Assembly (NCBI GenBank): GCA_007375735.1
Contig: VMEW01000014.1
Location: 1 to 40,296, forward strand
DNA: 40,296 bases
DNA from: Candidatus Peregrinibacteria bacterium Greene0416_19
GTDB taxonomy: Bacteria > Patescibacteriota > Gracilibacteria > Peribacterales > Peribacteraceae
Direction of reading: 5' to 3'
A model generated the notes under the pieces. That model saw only the letters and a list, made by a program, of their open reading frames with translations, did no database searches and was not told where the DNA came from. The position numbers were made by a program, and so were the translations under genes. Of the stretch, positions 23,808-30,667 are shown piece after piece (the stretch's first letter is position 1; each line of letters opens with the position of its first letter).

Positions 23808-24643
23808 TTCGCTTTCCATATGCCAAGAGTACGCCTATGTGCGATGGATTGCACCTGCTCCGAATGGGCGTGGATCGCTATAACCATGCCGCCCCCACCC
23901 GTTTTTCCGCCCGCTCCGATCACTTTCGCCGCCCCGCCCGCATGCTCGATCTCTAAGATCAGTTCATGCACATGGTCAGGCACCACCCCGAGCGCCAGCT
24001 GGGCACGGTGGTGATCGGGGAACACCGTCATCGGGTGTTCGCCGACGAGCAGAGCTTCTGTACACTGGCCGATCAGAACGAAGGCGTCCTTCAGATCGCG
24101 TTCACGCTCCTTCACCCACGTGACGAGTTCCGGGGTCGTCTGGTCTGGTTTTCCCGTGTCGATGAGCGTCGCATGGTTGAGGAATGAGAGATCAATCGCA
24201 GCCGGCTGCGGCGGCAGACCCTTCCGAAACGCGAGCGGTTGGTTCTCACAAATGACAGCGAAATCGAGCCCGCTGTGGCCAGGGTTCACCTCATCCTCGA
24301 TGGCGAGCGCCCGCTCACGCGCGTCATCGCCCAGAATGGCCCGCGTGACGGCCACGACGAGTGCAGTGGAGGAGCCCATACCGCGTTGCAGGGGGATTGA
24401 GTTATCGATGGTGAGCCGCCCGGTCGGGTTCCCGCAGAGCAAAACGATCTGTCGAAGGTACGACTCCCACTCAGGATTCGCTGACAGTTCGTCCCACTCG
24501 ATCGTCAGCGGCCCCGTTCCGGGCTCCCACATGGCGGTCAGCTGATGCTGTGAGGGGATGGCAATCCCCGGATAGCCGAAGACGACGGCATATTCGCCGG
24601 AGAGGATGATTTTGCCGCATGCGGATGCCTGTCGGGTGCTCAT
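23804..24643 (-). CDS. GHMP kinase, probable mevalonate kinase
   Basis: It most likely phosphorylates mevalonate at the 5-OH. GHMP motifs are CGKIILSGEYAVVFGYPGIAIP (9-30), the phosphate loop PLQRGMGSSTAL (84-95), EVNPGHSGLDF (118-128) with Asp127, and the C-terminal GAGGKTGGGGMVI. It is short for the family (279 aa). It is the first gene of the operon, divergent from the prenyl transferase with only 21 nt between the start codons. It is the only kinase of this fold in the window, so there is no separate GHMP phosphomevalonate kinase. Confidence 0.88.
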   Translation of the reverse strand: MSTRQASACGKIILSGEYAVVFGYPGIAIPSQHQLTAMWEPGTGPLTIEWDELSANPEWESYLRQIVLLCGNPTGRLTIDNSIPLQRGMGSSTALVVAVTRAILGDDARERALAIEDEVNPGHSGLDFAVICENQPLAFRKGLPPQPAAIDLSFLNHATLIDTGKPDQTTPELVTWVKERERDLKDAFVLIGQCTEALLVGEHPMTVFPDHHRAQLALGVVPDHVHELILEIEHAGGAAKVIGAGGKTGGGGMVIAIHAHSEQVQSIAHRRTLGIWKAK

Positions 24644-24664
24644 CGGTTCGTTTAGGATAGCGCC

Positions 24665-25525
24665 ATGCCCGATGCATTCGCTACGTTCGCAAGCCGCTGG
24701 CTGCCGGACATAGAATCAGCGCTCGATCGCCTCAGTGCATCGAATGACACGCTGCGCCAGGCGATGCGTTACAGCCTCCTCCTGCCCGGCAAGCGCATCC
24801 GGCCGCTGCTCGTGCTCGCAGCGTGCGAGGTCTGTGGAGGTCGTCCTGAAGCCGCTCTGCCGGCAGCAGCTTCGGTTGAGATGGTCCATTGCTTCTCGCT
24901 TATTCACGATGATCTTCCGGCCATGGACGATGACGATCTACGGCGGGGGAAACCGACAAACCACAAAGTCTACGGCGATGCGCAGGCGATTCTGGCCGGG
25001 GATGCGCTGCTGGCGCTCGCATTCGATGTACTGGCAAAGAATCTTCCAACTGATGTTGCTGCCCGGTGTTGTGGGGAGCTTGCTTCGGCGTCGGTCCAGA
25101 TGGCGGAGGGACAGTCGATCGACATTCGCGGGTTCGATCACCCGGCATCGCAGGTGGAGCTGGAGCATCTCCACCGGCTGAAGACGGGGGTGCTGATCGT
25201 CTGTGCGCTCAGGATGGGCGGGATCGTGGCGGGAGCAGGGGATTCGCAGCTGGAGGCTCTCATGGAGTACGGCTGGCGGGTTGGGTTGGCGTTTCAGATT
25301 ATGGATGACCTGCTCGACGTGACGGGAGATGAGGCGAAGGCGGGGAAGAAGCTCGGGAAAGATGCGGGGAAGGGGAAGCAGACGTTTCCAGCGCTGCTTG
25401 GGGTCGAGGGGAGTAGGGGGTATGCGGAGCGATTGATCGAAGAGGCGCGCGGCTATTGCAAGGCATTGGAGCAATCGGATGTGCTTATGGGTTTGGCGGG
25501 GTCGGTGGTGGGGCGGGAGTGGTGA
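24665..25525 (+). CDS. Polyprenyl (farnesyl/geranylgeranyl-type) diphosphate synthase
   Basis: A trans-isoprenyl diphosphate synthase that elongates DMAPP with IPP. The first Asp-rich motif is DDLPAMDDDD (82-91), with the four-residue spacing of bacterial FPP synthases. The second is FQIMDDLLDVTGDEAKAGKKLGKD. The family block LLLPGKRIRPLL (38-49) is present. The length is 286 aa. TAGGAT (24653-24658) stands 6 nt before the ATG. The gene diverges from the mevalonate operon, consistent with shared control of supply and use. Its chain-length product cannot be fixed from sequence by eye. Confidence 0.93.
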   Translation: MPDAFATFASRWLPDIESALDRLSASNDTLRQAMRYSLLLPGKRIRPLLVLAACEVCGGRPEAALPAAASVEMVHCFSLIHDDLPAMDDDDLRRGKPTNHKVYGDAQAILAGDALLALAFDVLAKNLPTDVAARCCGELASASVQMAEGQSIDIRGFDHPASQVELEHLHRLKTGVLIVCALRMGGIVAGAGDSQLEALMEYGWRVGLAFQIMDDLLDVTGDEAKAGKKLGKDAGKGKQTFPALLGVEGSRGYAERLIEEARGYCKALEQSDVLMGLAGSVVGREW

Positions 25526-25542
25526 TTACATTTCTTCATACA

Positions 25543-25625
25543 CCGCACCCCGGAAGGGTGCTGCTGAGGTGAACATCATTCTAGAATCTCGATTTGCACA
25601 CCAGCAGCACGGCTCCGCCGTGCGG
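25543..25625. repeat. Dispersed CCGCAC...GTGCTGCTG hairpin repeat
   Basis: Arms 25543-25566 and 25602-25625 form an imperfect inverted repeat. The right arm is identical over 24 bp to 2220-2243. The left arm differs in the central bases (CCCGGAAGGG instead of GGCGGAGCCG) but keeps its own internal complementarity. It lies directly after the prenyl synthase gene. Confidence 0.8.
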
Positions 25626-25659
25626 TAATCGATCATAGATCGTCTCAGACACTAGCAAA

Positions 25660-25681
25660 CCGCCGATCAGGTGATCGGCGG
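25660..25681. terminator. Possible factor-independent hairpin
   Basis: The 9-bp stem CCGCCGATC / GATCGGCGG has an AGGT loop between the convergent genes ending at 25525 and 25706. There is no T-run on either side, so terminator function is uncertain. Confidence 0.4.
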
Positions 25682-25705
25682 CTGCGAGCTATGGGCGATG
25701 GGACT

Positions 25706-26119
25706 TCATGATTGGCGCAGGACGTACCGGAATCCTTCATAGCTGAAGCTGATCCGGCCACTCGGCTGCACGGTGACGACACCGTGGGCCGTTTCATCCG
25801 CGTCAATTTTCTTCGTGTGGCCGTCGGCATCCCACCTCCGGCCCTTCGCGTCGATTAGGTGCCCATCCTTCACCACGCGTACCTGCATGTTGAATTCAAA
25901 CTGCACCGGGCGACGAAAGACCAGATCGTAGTGGGCGCACCGGACGGTCGTCACGCCGTCCTTGATGTCGTAGTCCTGGGCAATTTCGCGGATGTTGTGC
26001 ACTCGCTCCATCTCGGCGTAGCTGCCGATCGTGGGCCAGTCATGGACCAACCCGTTCGTCACCAGAAACGCCAGAATGATCGCGCCTAGGACCATACCGA
26101 GCATTGCAAATCTGGACAT
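25706..26119 (-). CDS. Membrane-anchored hypothetical protein, 137 aa
   Basis: One N-terminal membrane helix (residues 5-24, AMLGMVLGAIILAFLVTNGL) is followed by a soluble, probably beta-rich domain (VTTVRCAHYDLVFRRPVQFEFNMQVRVVKDGHLIDAKGRRWDADG ... GRISFSYEGFRYVLRQS). I recognise no family. ATG 26119 is preferred to the longer frame because a perfect GGAGGAGG Shine-Dalgarno lies 4-5 nt upstream. A consensus promoter at 26287-26259 gives a leader of about 130 nt. The gene is thus well expressed and independent of the neighbouring isoprenoid genes. Confidence 0.75.
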   Translation of the reverse strand: MSRFAMLGMVLGAIILAFLVTNGLVHDWPTIGSYAEMERVHNIREIAQDYDIKDGVTTVRCAHYDLVFRRPVQFEFNMQVRVVKDGHLIDAKGRRWDADGHTKKIDADETAHGVVTVQPSGRISFSYEGFRYVLRQS

Positions 26120-26258
26120 GTTGTCCTCCTCCCACAGCTCATCCTCTTTCGAAGGAATGATGTGGGCACCAAGCGACTCCGCGTTGTTGCCAGGGACCAT
26201 CCCTGAACGCGAAAGAGGGTATCTGGGGAGGAATTATGTTGTAAATGAGCAATATTGA

Positions 26259-26287
26259 ATTATATAACAAATTTTGTGATATGTCAA
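26259..26287 (-). promoter_or_regulatory. Perfect consensus sigma70 promoter
   Basis: On the minus strand: TTGACA (26287-26282), 17-nt spacer, TATAAT (26264-26259), both boxes exact. It drives the 26119 gene through a leader of about 130 nt that contains a CAGGGA-TGG-TCCCTG hairpin. It begins 5 nt after the UPP synthase stop codon. Confidence 0.85.
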
Positions 26288-26292
26288 AAAAT

Positions 26293-27009
26293 TCATGCAC
26301 CAAATCTGCGCTTCCGCCCCTCAAAATCATCAATCGCCGCCTTTAAATCCTCCGGCCCGAAATCCGGGAAATACTTCGGTGGAAACACCCACTCGGCGTA
26401 GGCACTCTGCCAGAGGAAGAAGTTCGACGTGCGCTGCTCGCCGGAGGTGCGGATGATGAGATCGATGGGTGGGAGTTCCGGATGATCGAGATGTGCGGCG
26501 ATATCGTCTTCGGTTGCGGTCGTCGGATCCCTCAATTTCCAGATGGCGCGCGTCACCTCGTCTTTGCCGCCGTAGTCGAGCGCCAAGTGGAGCGTCATCG
26601 CTGGGTCGGTCGCGGTCGCACGATCGAGCTCGTTCAAACCCTCCAGCAGTGACGGGGAGATGCGGTCGGTGCGGCCGCTGCGGATCAGGTGGATGCGGTT
26701 CTTGATAAGCTTCTCGCGCTTCGAACGGATCGATTGTTCGAGGAGCTCCATGAGCTTGGCTACCTCCTTGGGATCACGCTTCCAGTTCTCGGTCGAAAAG
26801 CACCAGAAGGTGAGCACGCCGATACGTCCGTCGGCGCGGCACCACTCGACCAGCCGGTCGAACGTTTCGCCGGATTTTTCGTGGCCCTTCCAGGGCAGGA
26901 GCGTCCGCTCGCGCGCCCACCGGCGGTTACCGTCGGGGATGATGGCGAGGTGGAGGGCGCGGGCTGGTGTCATGGAGAAAGCGTGCTGCAGACAGGGCAC
27001 ATCTGTCAT
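26293..27009 (-). CDS. uppS: Undecaprenyl diphosphate synthase (cis-prenyltransferase)
   Basis: It makes the C55 lipid carrier for cell-wall and glycan precursors from FPP and IPP. Motifs are LAIIPDGNRRWARE (21-34) with catalytic Asp26, LTFWCFSTENWKR, LALDYGGKDEV and the C-terminal IDLIIRTSGEQRTSNFFLWQSAYAEWVF. With ATG 27009 the length is 238 aa, normal for the family; ATG 26973 (MTPARALHLAI) is also possible. TATTTT (27020-27015) lies 5 nt before 27009 and favours it. The open frame to 27345 is antisense to the next gene and rejected. Confidence 0.94.
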   Translation of the reverse strand: MTDVPCLQHAFSMTPARALHLAIIPDGNRRWARERTLLPWKGHEKSGETFDRLVEWCRADGRIGVLTFWCFSTENWKRDPKEVAKLMELLEQSIRSKREKLIKNRIHLIRSGRTDRISPSLLEGLNELDRATATDPAMTLHLALDYGGKDEVTRAIWKLRDPTTATEDDIAAHLDHPELPPIDLIIRTSGEQRTSNFFLWQSAYAEWVFPPKYFPDFGPEDLKAAIDDFEGRKRRFGA

Positions 27010-27124
27010 TGACAAAAATAAATAAAATAAGATGATAGGTCTTGATGACAAGATGGTAGGGGATCGAATTCTTGTTATCGTGAACGAGAATGTCCGGTCT
27101 TTCTTTTCCAAAGGAGGTACGTTG

Positions 27125-27538
27125 ATGGGTACTGCTGATGTCCTCGCAATTCTGGTCATCGCCGGTATGAACATCTGGTTGTTCCTGCTCCTTCGCCAGA
27201 GGCTACGAGTGAAACACCGGATGGTCGGTGAGCAGGGATGCACGGCGGAAGGTCGGACTCCTCTTGAACAGGAAGCCCGATTACAGGGTCTGTGCATGGA
27301 ATTATCGCGGTACTGGGCGGATCGCGAGCGGGAAACGGGACTCACCCATGCACAGCTCCGGGCTCAGGATCGGGCGAACCTGCGCCGGACGGCCGAGGAG
27401 CTTGCGGATTGTCTGGATCCTTCGGAGCTCCAGGCGGTCTTCGAGGGGCGGGAAAAGGATCTGCCTCCTGATCGCATGGCCCACTTTGAGTCTTGCGGCC
27501 ACTGTCAATCCACCATCCGTGCCTGCAAGGAAGGATAG
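27125..27538 (+). CDS. Small membrane-anchored hypothetical protein, 137 aa
   Basis: An N-terminal membrane helix (residues 5-23, DVLAILVIAGMNIWLFLLL) is followed by a basic RQRLRVKHR and a helical cytoplasmic domain. The C-terminus has CGHCQSTIRAC with a single CxxC. I recognise no family. The start at 27125 is fixed by AAAGGAGGT (27111-27119), an almost perfect Shine-Dalgarno 5-6 nt upstream; TTG 27122 and the ORF opening at 27032 are less likely. A 12-bp hairpin follows the stop. It is divergent from uppS. Confidence 0.7.
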   Translation: MGTADVLAILVIAGMNIWLFLLLRQRLRVKHRMVGEQGCTAEGRTPLEQEARLQGLCMELSRYWADRERETGLTHAQLRAQDRANLRRTAEELADCLDPSELQAVFEGREKDLPPDRMAHFESCGHCQSTIRACKEG

Positions 27539-27549
27539 AAGGCACTCTC

Positions 27550-27577
27550 GAAAGGGTTCTCTATGGAGAACCCTTTC
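27550..27577. terminator. Bidirectional hairpin between convergent genes
   Basis: The 12-bp perfect stem GAAAGGGTTCTC / GAGAACCCTTTC has a 4-nt loop. It lies 12 nt after the plus gene ending at 27538 and 10 nt after the minus idi gene. It lacks a T-tract. Confidence 0.6.
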
Positions 27578-27586
27578 GTCGTGCGG

Positions 27587-28105
27587 TCATGATGGGTCGA
27601 TGATGTGTCTGAGCCCACGGTGAAACCACGGCGCGTACTGGTCGGGATTCTGCTCCATATCCATCGCGAGCTCCGACAGACTGATCCACTTCCACGCGGC
27701 GACCTCGGCGGGATCGGGCCGGATGTCCGCTCCGTCGGTCTCGCCGGTGAGGATCGTGACGTGCTCGTGCTCCACCCCACGACCCGGGTCCTCCGCGCGG
27801 TAGACGAAGGTGCCTTGTTCGGTGAGGGGGGTGGTGAAGCCGAGTTCCTCCTGGAGCCGCCGCTCGCCCGCTTGTGACGGGGTTTCACCCTCGAATGGAT
27901 GGCTGCAGCAGGTGTTGGCCCAGATGAGCGGCCAGAGCATCTTCTGCGCACTCCGTTGCTGGATGAGGATTTCGCTGCCGGCCTTGCGGAAGACGTAGAC
28001 GGAAAATGCCTTGTGGAGCTTCCCCTGGCCGGTGTGGGCCTCAAGCAGGTCGGCGGTGCCGTACGGGCTGCCGGCTTCGTTGCTGAGGATGACGATTTGC
28101 GGCAT
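27587..28105 (-). CDS. idi: Isopentenyl-diphosphate delta-isomerase, type 1
   Basis: It interconverts IPP and DMAPP and is a Nudix-fold enzyme. Motifs: HKAFSVYVF (31-39), LIQQRSAQKMLWPLIWANTCCSHP (47-70) with the catalytic Cys67 and metal ligand His69, AGERRLQEELGF (79-90), and the acidic pair Glu112/Glu114 (VEHEHV). ATG 28105 gives 172 aa, the usual length. TACGCT (28117-28112) lies 6 nt upstream, fitting a leaderless mRNA. With the mevalonate operon and prenyl synthases nearby, it completes the supply of DMAPP. Confidence 0.93.
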   Translation of the reverse strand: MPQIVILSNEAGSPYGTADLLEAHTGQGKLHKAFSVYVFRKAGSEILIQQRSAQKMLWPLIWANTCCSHPFEGETPSQAGERRLQEELGFTTPLTEQGTFVYRAEDPGRGVEHEHVTILTGETDGADIRPDPAEVAAWKWISLSELAMDMEQNPDQYAPWFHRGLRHIIDPS

Positions 28106-28128
28106 GGCCGGAGCGTACCACACGACGA

Positions 28129-28638
28129 TCAGCGGCGGGCTTTCTTCCGGCCGGACTTCCTGGCCCGTGTCTTGGGTGTCGCTCCCCGCTTCGCTGCCTT
28201 CTTCTTGGCGCCGGAAGAGCGGGCGGGTTTGCGTGCTTTCTTGGGAGGGGCCTTCTTCGGCTTACGGGCAGGCTTGGAGGCTTTCGCCGGTTTCTTCACT
28301 GCCTTCTTCGGCGCTGGTTTTTTGAGATTCACTTTGGTCGGAGTCTCGGTAGCCGCTTTCTTGATCGGCTTCTTCGCCTTCGCTATCGCTACCGGTGCTG
28401 CCTTTGGAAGGGGCGCCGCCGGCTTCATCAGCTCCGATGTCTTTGCAGGTGCAGGTGTCGTCTTCGCGACGGGTGCCGGGACGGGCTTCTCCCACGGCGC
28501 AGGCTGCTCTTTGCCGGCGACGGGAGGAGACGGCGGCTGTGCGGGGGCGTTGCCGAAGGCGGCGAACCAGTTGTGGCCGTCCATGCCTTCGAAGCGGCCG
28601 CTGCCGCCGTGGTCGTTGGGTGTGGGGGTGTGATGCAT
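28129..28638 (-). CDS. Histone H1-like Lys/Ala/Pro-rich protein
   Basis: Residues 1-30 have a short ordered-looking segment (GGSGRFEGMDGHNWFAAFG). The remainder is a disordered AP/KP-rich tail with increasing Lys and Arg (PAKASKPARKPKKAPPKKARKPARSSGAKKKAAKR ... RKSGRKKARR), as in bacterial histone H1-like and AlgP/Hc1-type DNA-binding proteins. It probably binds DNA or RNA non-specifically. The start at ATG 28638 avoids a longer frame without protein character. It ends 23 nt before idi, on the same strand, so it may be cotranscribed with it. Repetitive coding of this kind is prone to length variation. Confidence 0.75.
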   Translation of the reverse strand: MHHTPTPNDHGGSGRFEGMDGHNWFAAFGNAPAQPPSPPVAGKEQPAPWEKPVPAPVAKTTPAPAKTSELMKPAAPLPKAAPVAIAKAKKPIKKAATETPTKVNLKKPAPKKAVKKPAKASKPARKPKKAPPKKARKPARSSGAKKKAAKRGATPKTRARKSGRKKARR

Positions 28639-28714
28639 AGGCGCTGAAGGATACAACCATGCTTGTTGCAGTTTCAAGGGACGATGAGTGCCACGATGAG
28701 TGCCACCCACAGGC

Positions 28715-29329
28715 TCACAGTGGTTTCCAGCACTTGCCGCACACCAGGCGGGCTGCAAAGACCCCTGAGGGAAATTGGTCATTCCTCGTGAGTTCCAATA
28801 CCGCCGTTCCTCTGCAGGTCTTGCACCGGATGTTCTTCGTGGAACCGGCGGCAGCCTTCCGGAACGCAGACACGTCTGTTCCCGTCGCGGGCAGGCGGAT
28901 GCGGAACACTGCCGCCGCGCCGGTTGCTCCGGTCGACGGCGGAGGGAGGAGCGCCCGGATCTTCGCGAGCATCTGCTTGGGGGTCACCATGCCTTTCGAT
29001 ACGTAGTCGCTCGCGCCGCACGCATGGACCTCCGCCCGCTGTTTGGCATTGTGGGCCAGGGAGAAGATGATGACGGGAATGGCGGCAGTGGAAGCGTCCT
29101 GCCGCATGGCCGTGAGCAACTCGATGCCGGTCATGCCCGGCATCATCTGGTCCGCGATGACGATGTCTGGCCGCTCGTCTCTGGCAAGAGAAAATCCTTC
29201 TTTCCCATCTGTGGCCTCCAGGATCTCGAAGCCATGACTCTGCAGGAAGCCGCTGTACATGGTCCGGAACGTCTGATCGTGCTGCACGAGGAGGATGCGG
29301 TGGCCGGGCGATTCTGAGGCCGAAGACAT
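28715..29329 (-). CDS. Response regulator with C-terminal zinc-ribbon-like domain
   Basis: The REC domain spans residues 10-128: RILLVQHDQTF (only one of the usual acidic pair, Asp18), phospho-acceptor Asp60 (VIADQMMPGMTGIE), IIFSLA and the Lys in DYVSKGMV. After a Pro-rich linker (LLPPPSTGATG), residues 140-204 carry CKTC and, about 25 residues on, CGKC, a four-Cys arrangement typical of zinc ribbons. No DNA-binding HTH is present. TATAGT (29341-29336) lies 6 nt upstream of the ATG. The Nramp-like gene starts upstream and ends 7 nt before this start, so they may share a transcript. Confidence 0.85.
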   Translation of the reverse strand: MSSASESPGHRILLVQHDQTFRTMYSGFLQSHGFEILEATDGKEGFSLARDERPDIVIADQMMPGMTGIELLTAMRQDASTAAIPVIIFSLAHNAKQRAEVHACGASDYVSKGMVTPKQMLAKIRALLPPPSTGATGAAAVFRIRLPATGTDVSAFRKAAAGSTKNIRCKTCRGTAVLELTRNDQFPSGVFAARLVCGKCWKPL

Positions 29330-29336
29330 GGTGAGA

Positions 29337-30590
29337 CTATAGAACGAACAGCGCCACGGCAGCCAGGGCCATGAGCAGCGTGATGAGGCTCCCGAGAACG
29401 TTGGACAGGGAATTGTTCACCTGCCGTCCCATGATTCGTCGGTCATTCGCGATGAGGAGGATGATCAGCAGCAGGGGAGGGGCGATGATCCCGTTCAGGA
29501 TGGCCGCAGCGTAGAGCATGCGGAACGGCGGTACGCCGATGAAGTTCACGAGCAGGCCGGCGACGGTCGCGAGCGTGATGATGCCGTAGAAGCCGTGGGC
29601 GTCGCGGAATTTCCGGTAGAGTCCCTCTTTCCAGTCGAGCGCTTCCGCCAGCGCGTACGAGGCGGACCCGGCCAGGACCGGCACGGCCAGGAGCCCGGTG
29701 CCGATGATGCCGAGGGCGAACAGGAGCGCGGCGTAGCTGCCCGCCACAGGCTCGAGCGCGCGGGCCGCATCCACCGCGGTGTTGATCTGCGTGATGCCAT
29801 GACGGTGCAGCGTCGACGCTGCGGTGACAATGATGAAGAACGTGACGAGGTTGCTGAAGGTCATCCCTAGCACGGTGTCGATGCGCATATTCCTCATGTC
29901 CGTCTCGTCGATGTGCGGCTTTCCCATGCCCATTGTCCTGAGTTTCCCCTCCGCCACTTCTTCCTCCACCTCCTCGCTCGCCTGCCAAAAGAACAAGTAC
30001 GGTGAAATGGTCGTTCCGAGGAAGGCCACGAGGTTCATGATGGAGTCCTTTGAGAAGGTGAACGTGGGGATCAGGGTGGCGGCGAACGCAGCCGGCCAGT
30101 CCTGTGCGATCGCCAAGGCGGTCACGACATAGGCGAGGAGCGATAGCGTAAGGTACTTCAGGTACCGGGCATAGACCCGATAGGAGACGAACACCTCCAG
30201 CACTAGCGTGACGACCGTCATCCCCAGGAGCCAGGTAACGAAGGGCAATCCCGTCACGAGTTCCGCGGCCGACGCCATGGCCCCCAGGTCGGCGCCGATA
30301 TTCACGGTGTTCGCGACGAGCAGCAGGACAGCGGCGGTGTAGAGCAGAGGACGGGAGTAATGCTTGCGGATCACCCCCGCGAGCCCTTTGCCCGTCACGA
30401 GCCCGATCCGCCCGCACATCTCCTGCACCGCGATCATGAAGGGCAGCGTGTACAGGCTGGCCCACAGCTGCCGGTAGCCGAATTGGGCGCCCGTCTGCGC
30501 ATACGTGGCGATGCCCGATGGGTCATCATCCGATGCGCCGGTGATGAAGCCGGGGCCGAGGCGCTGGAGGAAGGATTTTCTCCGTGACAT
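29337..30590 (-). CDS. Nramp-related divalent metal transporter (non-canonical)
   Basis: A polytopic membrane protein with about 11 hydrophobic helices and the Nramp arrangement. In TM1 the canonical DPGN is replaced by DDDPSG (21-26); in TM6 the canonical MPH segment reads TTISPYLFFWQ (193-203). These replacements are typical of Nramp-related proteins outside the Mn/Fe transporter clade, some of which move Mg2+. Substrate is therefore uncertain. ATG 30590 is preferred because TACGCT (30603-30598) lies 7 nt upstream and the longer frame reads through a dispersed repeat. A cytosolic loop EEVEEEVAEGKLRTMG follows TM6. Confidence 0.88.
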   Translation of the reverse strand: MSRRKSFLQRLGPGFITGASDDDPSGIATYAQTGAQFGYRQLWASLYTLPFMIAVQEMCGRIGLVTGKGLAGVIRKHYSRPLLYTAAVLLLVANTVNIGADLGAMASAAELVTGLPFVTWLLGMTVVTLVLEVFVSYRVYARYLKYLTLSLLAYVVTALAIAQDWPAAFAATLIPTFTFSKDSIMNLVAFLGTTISPYLFFWQASEEVEEEVAEGKLRTMGMGKPHIDETDMRNMRIDTVLGMTFSNLVTFFIIVTAASTLHRHGITQINTAVDAARALEPVAGSYAALLFALGIIGTGLLAVPVLAGSASYALAEALDWKEGLYRKFRDAHGFYGIITLATVAGLLVNFIGVPPFRMLYAAAILNGIIAPPLLLIILLIANDRRIMGRQVNNSLSNVLGSLITLLMALAAVALFVL

Positions 30591-30622
30591 GGACCAAAGC
30601 GTAGCGCCATTCCGTCCCTTTC

Positions 30623-30645
30623 GCAGCCGAGGTTCGGTACCTCGG
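30623..30645. repeat. Single copy of the GCAGCCG hairpin repeat (CCGAGGT variant)
   Basis: It folds as CCGAGGT-TCGGT-ACCTCGG. Compared with the copies at 7517 and 17414, both sides of the stem have changed together (G-C to A-T at the same pair), so base pairing is conserved. Confidence 0.8.
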
Positions 30646-30667
30646 ATGCCAATATAGTGTCTGATGG

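Noticed and set aside
27010..27345. N-terminal extension of UPP synthase
   Set aside because: Antisense to the 27125 gene and without homology; UPP synthases start close to LAIIPDGNRRW.
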